Assembly: GCF_027913215.1 (NCBI RefSeq)
Contig: NZ_CP115780.1
Coordinates: 134,274-198,273, forward strand
Origin: Paracoccus aerodenitrificans
Lineage (GTDB): Bacteria; Pseudomonadota; Alphaproteobacteria; Rhodobacterales; Rhodobacteraceae
Length of the DNA stretch: 64,000 nucleotides
Direction: 5' to 3'
In this document: positions 8,093-15,699 of the stretch, in pieces
Layout: every line of letters starts with the position of its first letter
How positions within the stretch are numbered: the first letter of the stretch is position 1
Notes under the pieces: model-generated
Seen by the model: only the letters and a program-made list of their open reading frames with translations
Told to the model about the DNA's origin: nothing
Database searches by the model: none
Program-made: the position numbers and the translations under genes

Positions 8093-8857
8093 TCAGGCGG
8101 TGGTGTGAAATCCGTTATCGGCATAGACCACCGATCCGCTCATGGGACTTGCGGCCTCGGTTGCCAGAAAGGCCGCCAGCGTACCGATCTCTTCGATGCT
8201 TACCAGTTTTCCCGCAGGCGTACGGGCGCGAATCTTATCCATCAGCGCATCGAACCGGTCGATCCCCGAGGCGGCGCGGGTCTTGACCGGACCGGTTGAA
8301 AGCGAAAAGGCACGAATCCCTTCGCCCGCCAGATCGGCCGCCGCATAGCGGACCGAAGCCTCCAGCGCGGCCTTTACCGGACCCATGAGGTTGTAATTCT
8401 CGACCACCCGATCCGCGCCGTAAAAGCTGACCGTGATCAGCGAACCACCCGCCTGCATCAAAGGCCGCGCCAGCCGCGCCATGCGCAGGAAGGAGTGGCA
8501 AGAGATATCCATCGCCGTCGCAAAACCTTCGGCCGAAGCGTTGACAACGCTGGTGTGCAGATCCTCGCGCGGGGCGAAGGCGATGGCATGAAGCAGAAAA
8601 TCAAGCCGCCCCCATTCAGCGGTAATGCGGTCAAACACGGCTTCCAACTGGCCGGGTTCACGCACATCGCAAGGAAGGAACAGCGGCGCACCCACTTCCT
8701 GCGCCACGGGTTCGACCCATGGCCGGGCCTTTTCATTAAGAAAGGTCAGCGCCAGCTCTGCCCCCGCCGCGCGAAAGGCCCTGGCGCAACCGGCGGCGAT
8801 GCTGGCCTCATTCGCCACGCCAACCACGAGGCCGCGTTTGCCTTTCAGATCAATCAT
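8093..8857 (-). CDS. fabI: Enoyl-ACP reductase (FabI-type short-chain dehydrogenase)
   Basis: A 254-residue SDR of FabI length. The Rossmann start is GLVVGVANEASIAAG, the FabI-type dinucleotide site rather than TGxxxGIG. The active-site region YGADRVVENYNLMGPVK places Tyr and Lys in the YxxxxxxK spacing of enoyl reductases. It reduces trans-2-enoyl thioesters with NAD(P)H. Its start overlaps the ackA stop by four bases, and it is the last gene of phaC-maoC/pta-ackA-fabI. Its setting suggests reduction of enoyl-CoA or enoyl-ACP as an electron sink in this operon (inferred), in addition to a presumed housekeeping fabI elsewhere. Confidence 0.9.
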   Translation of the reverse strand: MIDLKGKRGLVVGVANEASIAAGCARAFRAAGAELALTFLNEKARPWVEPVAQEVGAPLFLPCDVREPGQLEAVFDRITAEWGRLDFLLHAIAFAPREDLHTSVVNASAEGFATAMDISCHSFLRMARLARPLMQAGGSLITVSFYGADRVVENYNLMGPVKAALEASVRYAAADLAGEGIRAFSLSTGPVKTRAASGIDRFDALMDKIRARTPAGKLVSIEEIGTLAAFLATEAASPMSGSVVYADNGFHTTA

Positions 8858-10023
8858 GTCGCTGCCTCTTCGCTGACGGCCTCCTGGGCGATGATGCTTT
8901 CCTCATCGGTCGGAATGACAAGAAGCTGCACCCGGCTGGCGGCGGTGCTGATCCTGCGCGACCCTGCTTCATTGGCATCGGGGTCAAGCTCTGCCCCAAG
9001 CCAGGCCAGCCGCGCGGCGACACGGGCGCGGATACCGGGCTGATGCTCGCCGATTCCTGCCGTGAAGACCAGCGCATCGATCCCGCCCATGCTGGTCGCC
9101 AACCGTGCCACCTCGCCCGCGATGCGCAGGCAAAAGAGGTCGATCGCCTCGGCAGCCTCTGGGCGCGTGCTGGCCATCAGCTCGCGGCTGTCAGCCTCGA
9201 AACCCGACACGCCCAGAAGGCCGCTTTCACGATAGAGCATGGTCTCGACCTGTTTCAGGCTTTGCCCCATTTCGCCCATCAGATGCAGGATCACGCCGGG
9301 GTCCAGCGCACCCGAACGCGTCGCCATCGGGATGCCGTCCAGCGTCGAAAACCCCATCGAGCTGTCGATGCTCTTGCCGCCCCGGATCGCACAAAGGCTT
9401 GCGCCGCTGCCCAGATGTGCGGCGACCACCTTTGCATCGGTGGCCAGATCGCCCAGTTGCCCGGCGATATAGCGGTAGGAGAGACCATGAAAGCCATAGC
9501 GCTTGATCCCCTGATCATAAAGCGCGCGCGGCAGGGCAAAGCGGCGGATCAGGGGCGGGTTGGTGGCATGAAACGCCGTGTCGAAAGAGGCTGTCTGTGG
9601 CACATCGGGGTAAAGCCCCCGCATCGCCCGGATCAGCGCAAGGCTTTGCGGCTGATGCAGCGGCGCAAGCCGCGCCAGCGCGTCGATCTGCGCGATCACC
9701 TGATCGGTGATCCGGGCTGGTCCTGTGAAGACATCGCCGCCATGCACAACCCGATGGCCGATCACCGCAAGGCGCGAAAGATTGAAATGCCCGGCCAGCC
9801 AGGCAAAAGCCTGGTTCAGCACGGCTGTCAGATCGCCGGGATCCGCTGTGATCGGGCCTGAAAAGGTCTTGCCCTCGCGCGTCAGGCGCACTTCGAAAGG
9901 CTCATCGCGGAAATCGATCACGCCCGAGGCCAGCGGGCGCGGCGCGGCGGCCTCCAGTGCGTAAAACCCCAGCTTGATAGTCGAGGATCCGGTGTTGAAT
10001 GTCAGGATCAGATCGCGGGTCAC
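8854..10023 (-). CDS. ackA: Acetate/short-chain acyl kinase (AckA family)
   Basis: A 389-residue ASKHA-fold kinase. Motifs are NTGSSTIK (N-terminal phosphate loop), GHRVVHGG, the catalytic-region FDTAFH, AHLGSGASLCAI and FTAGIGEH. It converts acyl phosphate plus ADP to the acid plus ATP, giving substrate-level phosphorylation. It overlaps both neighbours by ATGA (upstream phosphotransacylase and downstream fabI), so the acyl phosphate would pass from one gene product to the next. Whether acetyl or butyryl phosphate is preferred cannot be read from sequence. Confidence 0.9.
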   Translation of the reverse strand: MTRDLILTFNTGSSTIKLGFYALEAAAPRPLASGVIDFRDEPFEVRLTREGKTFSGPITADPGDLTAVLNQAFAWLAGHFNLSRLAVIGHRVVHGGDVFTGPARITDQVIAQIDALARLAPLHQPQSLALIRAMRGLYPDVPQTASFDTAFHATNPPLIRRFALPRALYDQGIKRYGFHGLSYRYIAGQLGDLATDAKVVAAHLGSGASLCAIRGGKSIDSSMGFSTLDGIPMATRSGALDPGVILHLMGEMGQSLKQVETMLYRESGLLGVSGFEADSRELMASTRPEAAEAIDLFCLRIAGEVARLATSMGGIDALVFTAGIGEHQPGIRARVAARLAWLGAELDPDANEAGSRRISTAASRVQLLVIPTDEESIIAQEAVSEEAAT

Positions 10024-11414
10024 GCCTTCCCCTCCGCTTTGCGGACCGCGACCAGCTTGGCCAGCGCAGCCGAGGCGATGCGGGCCGATAAAGGATCCGC
10101 CCGGCTTGTCAGAACGATTGGCACCCGTGCGCCCAGAACCAGCCCCGCGGCCGTGGCGCCCGCGAAATAGATCAGCTGTTTGGCAAGCATGTTCCCGGCC
10201 TCGAGATCCGGCACCAGAAGAATATCGGCCTCGCCCGCCACCTGCGAGACGATGCCCTTCGTCGCCACCGCCTCGGGGCTGATCGCATTGTCGAAGGCCA
10301 GCGGCCCGTCAACCAGCGCGCCCGTGATCTGGCCTCGAGCCGCCATCACCGTCAGCGCGGCGGCATCCAGCGTGGCGGGCATCGTCGCGTTCACCGTCTC
10401 GACCGCCGCCAGCACCGCGACCTTCGGCTGATCGCGCCCCAGAAGCCGCATCAGATCGACGGCATTCTGGCAGATGTCGCGCTTATGCTCTAATGTCGGT
10501 GCGATATTGATCGCGGCATCGGTGACGATCACCGGCTTGCGATAGGCGGGCACATCCATCGCATAGACATGGCTGATCCGGCGTTCGGTGCGCAGGCCGC
10601 CGCTTTTCGAAACCACCGCCGCAAGCAGTTCATCGGAATGCAGGCTGCCCTTGACCAGCACCTGGACCTTGCCACAGGCCGCCAGTTCCACCGCCCGCGC
10701 CGCCGCTGCATGGCTGTGCTCTGTCTCCTCGATCCGGAAGCCGTCAAGCGAGACCCCGGCCTCGGCGGCCGCCGCGCGAATCTTTGCGCCGGGACCGATC
10801 AGGATCGGGTCAAGCAGGCCTTCGTCGCGCACCTCGATCGCGCCAAGGATCGCGGATTTCGAACAGGGATGCACCACCGCCGCCCGCACCGGGGGCAATG
10901 CGCGGGCCTCTTCGACAAAGCCCTGCCAGCGCCCCTTCGGCAGGACCACCGCCTCGGGAAGGTCACCCGGCACCCAGGTCACCTGCTCGACCGGGGCCAG
11001 CACCAGCGCCTCGCCCGAAAGCACCACCTCGCCCCGCTGATTGCGGGCGGTGGTCGTCAGGCGGACACGGTTCTTGCCCTCGATCAGCTCGGCCACTTCA
11101 ACTTCGGCGGTGATGGTATCGCCTGGCGAAACCGGCTTGTTAAAGCGGATCTGCTGGTCGAGATAGATCGTCCCCGGCCCCGGCAGGCGGGTGCCCAGCA
11201 CCGCCGAAATCAGCGCCGCAGTCCACATGCCGTGCACCACGACATGGCCAAACGGCCCATGGGCGGCGAAACCGGCATCCAGATGCGCGGGGTTGGCGTC
11301 GCCGGAAACAGCGGCGAACAATTCAATATCCTTGGGACCGACGTGGCGGACAAGACTGGCGCGGTCGCCGATTTTCATCTGGTGAAACAGATAGTTGGTC
11401 AGAGTGCCGGTCAT
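10020..11414 (-). CDS. MaoC-type (R)-enoyl-CoA hydratase fused to phosphate acyltransferase
   Basis: A 464-residue two-domain enzyme. Residues about 1-150 form a MaoC/PhaJ hot-dog hydratase with the hydratase-2 motif SGDANPAHLD and the HVVVHGMW segment. Residues about 165-464 form a phosphate acetyl/butyryltransferase (PTA_PTB) domain with VKGSLHSDELL, the ISHVYAMDVP region and DILLVPDLEAGNMLAKQL. The hydratase would give (R)-3-hydroxyacyl-CoA for the PHA synthase encoded 4 bp upstream, and the transferase would give acyl phosphate for the kinase encoded next. The start at 11414 is the family start; the open frame extends 81 codons further into phaC without support. Such fusions are known in proteobacteria; the flux role is inferred. 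Confidence 0.85.
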   Translation of the reverse strand: MTGTLTNYLFHQMKIGDRASLVRHVGPKDIELFAAVSGDANPAHLDAGFAAHGPFGHVVVHGMWTAALISAVLGTRLPGPGTIYLDQQIRFNKPVSPGDTITAEVEVAELIEGKNRVRLTTTARNQRGEVVLSGEALVLAPVEQVTWVPGDLPEAVVLPKGRWQGFVEEARALPPVRAAVVHPCSKSAILGAIEVRDEGLLDPILIGPGAKIRAAAAEAGVSLDGFRIEETEHSHAAAARAVELAACGKVQVLVKGSLHSDELLAAVVSKSGGLRTERRISHVYAMDVPAYRKPVIVTDAAINIAPTLEHKRDICQNAVDLMRLLGRDQPKVAVLAAVETVNATMPATLDAAALTVMAARGQITGALVDGPLAFDNAISPEAVATKGIVSQVAGEADILLVPDLEAGNMLAKQLIYFAGATAAGLVLGARVPIVLTSRADPLSARIASAALAKLVAVRKAEGKA

Positions 11415-11418
11415 CTTG

Positions 11419-13176
11419 TCACCTCTGGAAAACATATGTGCCGGGCGCATCTGCCAGCGCGTTGCCCATTGCGGGCGGCGTGGCGGGGGCACCCGAACGC
11501 GCGGCAAGCCAGGCCTGCCAGGGCGTCCACCACGAACCCTCGGTTGCAGGATTGGCCTCGACCCAGGTCTCGGGCGGCAAAAGCGCGTCGTCATGGGCGC
11601 GGGTCGCCAGCCGGTAGCGGCGGCGCGGGTGACCGGGAGGAGAGACGATCCCCGCATTATGCCCGCCCGACGTCAGCGCGAAAGTCACCTCGCAATCGGT
11701 GAACTGGTGGATTTTGTAGACCGACTTCCAGGGTGCGACATGATCGCGCTCGGTCCCGACGGCAAAGATCGGCACCCGGATGTTCTGCAACAGAACTGTC
11801 TTGCCCCCGGCGGTGAAGCGTCCCGAAGAAAGCTCATTATTCAGATAAAGCCTGCGCAGATATTCGGCATGCATCCGATAGGGCATCCGGGTGCTGTCGG
11901 CATTCCAGGCCATGAGATCATTCATCGCCGTCCGCTCGCCCATCATGTAATCGCGCACCATCCGGGACCAGATGAGGTCATTCGAGCGCAAAAGCTGAAA
12001 CGCCCCCGCCATCTGATCGGCAGAGAGATAGCCGCGGTTCCACATCATGCTTTCAAGAAGATGCAGCTGGCTTGGGTCGATGAACAACGCAAGCTCGCCC
12101 GGTTCGGCGAAATCGACCTGCGCGGCAAGCAGCGTCAGCGAGGCGAGACGCGCGTCCCCCTTCCCCGCCATGGCAGCCGCCGCGATCGACAGCAAAGTGC
12201 CACCCAGACAATAGCCGGTGGCGTGGATTTTCTGATCGGGCATTAGACGGGTGATCTCATCCAACGCGGCCATCACGCCCAGCCGGCGATAATCCTCCAG
12301 CGTCAGATCACGATCCTCTGCACCCGGATTGCGCCAGGAAATGGCGAAAACCGTGTGGCCCTGCGCCACCAGCCAGCGGATCAGTGAATTCTCCGGGCTG
12401 AGGTCGAGGATATAGTATTTCATGATCCAGGCCGGAACGATCAGCACCGGCTCGGGGTGCACGGTTTCTGTCGTGGGCGTATACTGGATCAGTTCGATCA
12501 GGTGGTTGCGGAAGATTACCTTGCCCGGCGTCACCGCCACATCGCGACCCGGTGTAAAGGCCTCGACACCCTCTGGCGGCTCCTGCCGGATCTGGCGGAC
12601 GACGTCCTGCAGCCAGTTCTGCCAGCCCTTCACAAGGTTCATGCCTCCGGTAGCCCAGGTCCGTGCCACAACCTCGGGATTGGTAAAAGGGTTGTTCGAA
12701 GGCGCACAGACATCAAGGATCTGTTTCGCGGCAAAAGACACCACATCCTCGTGGTGCTTCGTCACGCCCGGAACCTCATGGGTGACGTTATGCAGCCATT
12801 GCTGCTGCAGCAGGAAAGCCTGCGACATCCAGCTGAAGGGCGGTTTCGCCCAGGCTTCACCGGCGAAACGGCGGTCGCCCGGCAAGGGCGTGATGACCGG
12901 CGCGGCCTGCGGATCCATCGCCGAGGCCATCAGATGCGCCATGAGACGCTGCCATTTGCGGCCCGCCTTGACGCCCAGTTCCATCTGCTTGCCCGGTGCC
13001 TGCGCCAGATGAAAGGCCCAGTCGACATAGGCCATCATCAGCGAGCCGGGCGAGACCCCGCCGCTGAGCTGTCCCGAGAGCGCCTCTCGTATGCGGTCAA
13101 CGGCCTGAAAAGCCTCGATGCCAAGGCTTTCATCGCCGGTTGCACCCGAGCCATCTGATTTGGGAGTAAGGGCCAT
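11419..13176 (-). CDS. phaC: Class I poly(3-hydroxyalkanoate) synthase
   Basis: A 585-residue alpha/beta-hydrolase-fold polymerase. The lipase-like box GYCLGGT carries the catalytic Cys, with Asp in VGTERDHVAPW and His in SGGHNAGIVSPP. Also present are PAWIMKYYILDLSPENS and the C-terminal WVEANP...GSWWTPWQ block of PhaC. It polymerises (R)-3-hydroxyacyl-CoA at the granule surface. Length is typical of class I. It is the first gene of the operon and lies 51 bp below a perfect FNR box, so expression under oxygen limitation is likely. No phasin or phaAB genes are adjacent, so the monomer supply must come from the operon hydratase or from elsewhere in the genome. Confidence 0.93.
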   Translation of the reverse strand: MALTPKSDGSGATGDESLGIEAFQAVDRIREALSGQLSGGVSPGSLMMAYVDWAFHLAQAPGKQMELGVKAGRKWQRLMAHLMASAMDPQAAPVITPLPGDRRFAGEAWAKPPFSWMSQAFLLQQQWLHNVTHEVPGVTKHHEDVVSFAAKQILDVCAPSNNPFTNPEVVARTWATGGMNLVKGWQNWLQDVVRQIRQEPPEGVEAFTPGRDVAVTPGKVIFRNHLIELIQYTPTTETVHPEPVLIVPAWIMKYYILDLSPENSLIRWLVAQGHTVFAISWRNPGAEDRDLTLEDYRRLGVMAALDEITRLMPDQKIHATGYCLGGTLLSIAAAAMAGKGDARLASLTLLAAQVDFAEPGELALFIDPSQLHLLESMMWNRGYLSADQMAGAFQLLRSNDLIWSRMVRDYMMGERTAMNDLMAWNADSTRMPYRMHAEYLRRLYLNNELSSGRFTAGGKTVLLQNIRVPIFAVGTERDHVAPWKSVYKIHQFTDCEVTFALTSGGHNAGIVSPPGHPRRRYRLATRAHDDALLPPETWVEANPATEGSWWTPWQAWLAARSGAPATPPAMGNALADAPGTYVFQR

Positions 13177-13227
13177 GTCGCGTCTCCAATTTACCGGCGG
13201 AAGTTAGCACAGAACTATCAACGAGTG

Positions 13228-13241
13228 TTGATTGAAATCAA
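13228..13241 (-). promoter_or_regulatory. Perfect FNR/FnrL box upstream of phaC operon
   Basis: TTGATTGAAATCAA matches the FNR consensus TTGAT-N4-ATCAA in all ten conserved positions. Its centre is about 58 bp upstream of the phaC ATG, compatible with activation from position -41.5 and a start site near 13193. FNR-type regulators bind when their iron-sulfur cluster is intact, that is, at low oxygen. Confidence 0.8.
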
Positions 13242-13245
13242 AGAG

Positions 13246-13263
13246 TTCAAGATTTTTCTTGAA
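13246..13263. promoter_or_regulatory. Inverted repeat TTCAAGA-TTTT-TCTTGAA
   Basis: A perfect 7-bp inverted repeat with a 4-bp centre, 4 bp away from the FNR box in the promoter region of phaC. It could be a second operator or a short hairpin. The rest of the spacer to 13494 shows no gene. Confidence 0.4.
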
Positions 13264-13494
13264 CATAGGCATTGCGCCCAAGGCCCGATGCCGACGACAT
13301 GTCGTAAAGCGCCGTCAAACCGCCGAAACAGCCGCCCCCGGACTGAACAGGCAAAGCATCGGCGTCCGGCGGCGGACACGGAATCCCCTGTCCCTGCCCT
13401 GATCATCATGGACGATTACCGGCAAAACGGCGCGACGTCGAGGCCATGACCCGGCCAATGCCGCTGGCACCAACGCCGGGCCAAGGCCGCGGCC

Positions 13495-14574
13495 TCAATC
13501 CGCCAGCACATCACCGATGCCAGTGAAGACACCACCGACCTGATTGAAGACAAAGGCCCCCGCCAAGCGTACCTCACCGAAAAGGGTGTTTTCAACCACA
13601 GCCCCGGCCTCGCCGGAAAGCAGGCCGACATAGCGGCTGTGGGCGGGATCATCGGTCGGAATATCGGTAATATCCACGATCCGTATTCCGGTCGCGACCG
13701 CCAGGCGCTGGACCGCCGGATCACGCACATCGACAAGCCCAAGCCGTATCCGACGTGCCGAAAGCTGCGACGACAGTTTCAGCGCCAGATCGTCCGAGGA
13801 GACGAGCACCGTGATGGGATGCTTCATCGGCCCAAGGCTGACCATCTGGGCGCGGAAAAGATCGATATCAATATCCGGGGCGGCAAGGATGACCTCGATC
13901 CGGTCCAGCACATCGTCCCGCCCGGCAAGACGCAGTTGCACCAGCGTCTCCATCGTCAGCCGCGCGCCCATGCTGTGAGCCAGCACCGGCACCGCGTCGG
14001 AAGCGGACCGACCCTTTGTCAAAAGCCGCAGCAGATCGGCAAGCGCCGCGCGGGAAAAGTCAGACGCGTCACGATCAGCCAGATAGGCGCCCGGATAGCC
14101 TGCCGAGGGCCATGTAAAAAGGACGGGCTTTTCCTCGATATGCGCATCGACCGAAAGCTGCGCGGTGCGGAACAAGGCCTCATGAAAGCGGGTGTTGAAG
14201 CCGTGGACATAAAGCCCGACCCCCTCGCGCGAGAGACGCTTTGCAAAGGCGTCACGGCTAAGCGTCTGCCGGCTGCGCACCACGAAATTCCGGTCGGCGC
14301 TGCTGCCATTGCGATCCGGCCATTCAATCTTTCCCGGCCGATGGCCAGGCGGCACCGAGACCGCGTATTCCAGCCAGCTTGGCCGGATGGAGCGAGAGTC
14401 GCCAAAGGCCCCCGGCAGATTTGCCTCGGGCGCGCGGGTGGTCATGGTCAGCACCCGGACAAGGCGGGCGCCCTCGGGCAGGGCACCGGCATCGGGGGCC
14501 AGAACTTCCGGCCCCGGACGCGCAGCGCAGCCTGCAAGCGCAAGCGTCAGGATCAGAAGCAGGCGGCCCAACAT
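13495..14574 (-). CDS. Lipoprotein alpha/beta hydrolase (DUF900 type)
   Basis: A 359-residue protein with a lipoprotein signal (LLLILTLALAGC, Cys about residue 16), so probably membrane-anchored on the periplasmic side. The DUF900-type hydrolase core shows GVGLYVHGFNTRFHEALF and VLFTWPSAG, the nucleophile elbow PVLAHSMGA (Ser) and ILAAPDID. The substrate is unknown. It lies 5 bp downstream of the ABC permease gene on the same strand and so probably belongs to the YhiI-RbbA-YhhJ-like operon. An esterase acting with an exporter is inference. Confidence 0.8.
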   Translation of the reverse strand: MLGRLLLILTLALAGCAARPGPEVLAPDAGALPEGARLVRVLTMTTRAPEANLPGAFGDSRSIRPSWLEYAVSVPPGHRPGKIEWPDRNGSSADRNFVVRSRQTLSRDAFAKRLSREGVGLYVHGFNTRFHEALFRTAQLSVDAHIEEKPVLFTWPSAGYPGAYLADRDASDFSRAALADLLRLLTKGRSASDAVPVLAHSMGARLTMETLVQLRLAGRDDVLDRIEVILAAPDIDIDLFRAQMVSLGPMKHPITVLVSSDDLALKLSSQLSARRIRLGLVDVRDPAVQRLAVATGIRIVDITDIPTDDPAHSRYVGLLSGEAGAVVENTLFGEVRLAGAFVFNQVGGVFTGIGDVLAD

Positions 14575-14579
14575 ATGCC

Positions 14580-15692
14580 TTACCGCAGGAATTTCTTGAA
14601 TCGTATCAGTGCCAGCCAGAACAGCGCCACCCCGATCGCCGCCAGCGCCGCGAACTGGGGCCAGACCACGTCAAGCCCCGCACCTCGGAACAAGATGCCC
14701 TGCGAGAGGATGATGAAATGCGTGTTGGGGGCTGCAAGCATGATGGTCTGGATGATCTCTGGCATGGATTCCCGCGGCGTCATCGCGCCTGACAGCACCT
14801 GCAGCGGCAAAAGCGCCATCATCAGCAAAAGCGCGAATTGCGGCATCGACCCGGCGATGGTGGCAAGGAAAATTCCAAGCCCCGTCATGGCGAAAACCAT
14901 CAGCACCGCGCCCGCAAGAAACAGCACGACCGAGCCCTGCACCGGAACCGCCATCAGCGCCTGCACCACAACACTTAGCGAAAAGATCGACCCCAGCAGC
15001 ACCACCAGCCCCATCGACCAGATCTTGGAAAACATGATCTCGGTCGCGGTGACGGGCATGACCAGCAGGTGCTCGACCGTGCCATGTTCCTTTTCGCGGA
15101 TCAGCGCCGCGCCGGTCAGCACCAGCGACAGCATGGTGATCGACTGGATCACGGCGGAAATCGCCCCGAACCACTTCGGATCCAGCGAGGGATTATACCG
15201 CGCGCGGAGCGCCAGATCGACCGGCAGCGCGGTCTCGGCCCGGTAGCCCGCCACATATTCCGAAACCTCGGAGGACACGATCTGCTGGATATAGCCGCCG
15301 CCGGTGAAGGCCTGGCTCATCCTTGTCGCGTCGATATTCAGCTGGATCGCCGGGTTTTTCCCGGCCAGCACATCGCGCGCGAAATCCGGTGGGATGTTCA
15401 GCGCAAAAGTATCCAGCCCCTGATCCATCCGCCGATCCATCTCGGCCGTCGTGGTCATCTGCGGCTCGACAAAATAGGGCGGATAAAAGGCCGAGGTGAT
15501 GCGGGCGGAGAGATGCGACTGATCCTCATCCACGATCGAGATCGCGGCATTCATCAGCGCCTCGGGCGAGGCGTTCGCAGAGGTCCAGATCGAGAGCGAA
15601 AAGGAATAGACGATCAGCACCAGCATCACCGGATCGCGCCAGAGCCCGCGCAATTCCTTGACGCCCAGATTGAAGGTGTTGCGCAGGTTCAT
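14580..15692 (-). CDS. ABC-2 type permease (YhhJ-like)
   Basis: A 370-residue ABC-2 permease with one N-terminal membrane segment (about 20-40), a large extracytoplasmic domain and five C-terminal segments. The family signature LIREKEHGTVEHLLVMPV is the coupling-helix region. It is very similar in size and layout to E. coli YhhJ, and its gene follows the RbbA-like gene by 7 bp. It probably pairs with the permease half of the RbbA-like protein to form the channel. Confidence 0.85.
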   Translation of the reverse strand: MNLRNTFNLGVKELRGLWRDPVMLVLIVYSFSLSIWTSANASPEALMNAAISIVDEDQSHLSARITSAFYPPYFVEPQMTTTAEMDRRMDQGLDTFALNIPPDFARDVLAGKNPAIQLNIDATRMSQAFTGGGYIQQIVSSEVSEYVAGYRAETALPVDLALRARYNPSLDPKWFGAISAVIQSITMLSLVLTGAALIREKEHGTVEHLLVMPVTATEIMFSKIWSMGLVVLLGSIFSLSVVVQALMAVPVQGSVVLFLAGAVLMVFAMTGLGIFLATIAGSMPQFALLLMMALLPLQVLSGAMTPRESMPEIIQTIMLAAPNTHFIILSQGILFRGAGLDVVWPQFAALAAIGVALFWLALIRFKKFLR

Positions 15693-15699
15693 CCGCCCC

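Noticed and set aside
13217..13232. ATCAAC-GAGT-GTTGAT as a second FNR box
   Set aside because: The half-sites are in swapped order compared with TTGAT-N4-ATCAA, so it was kept only as an unassigned inverted repeat.
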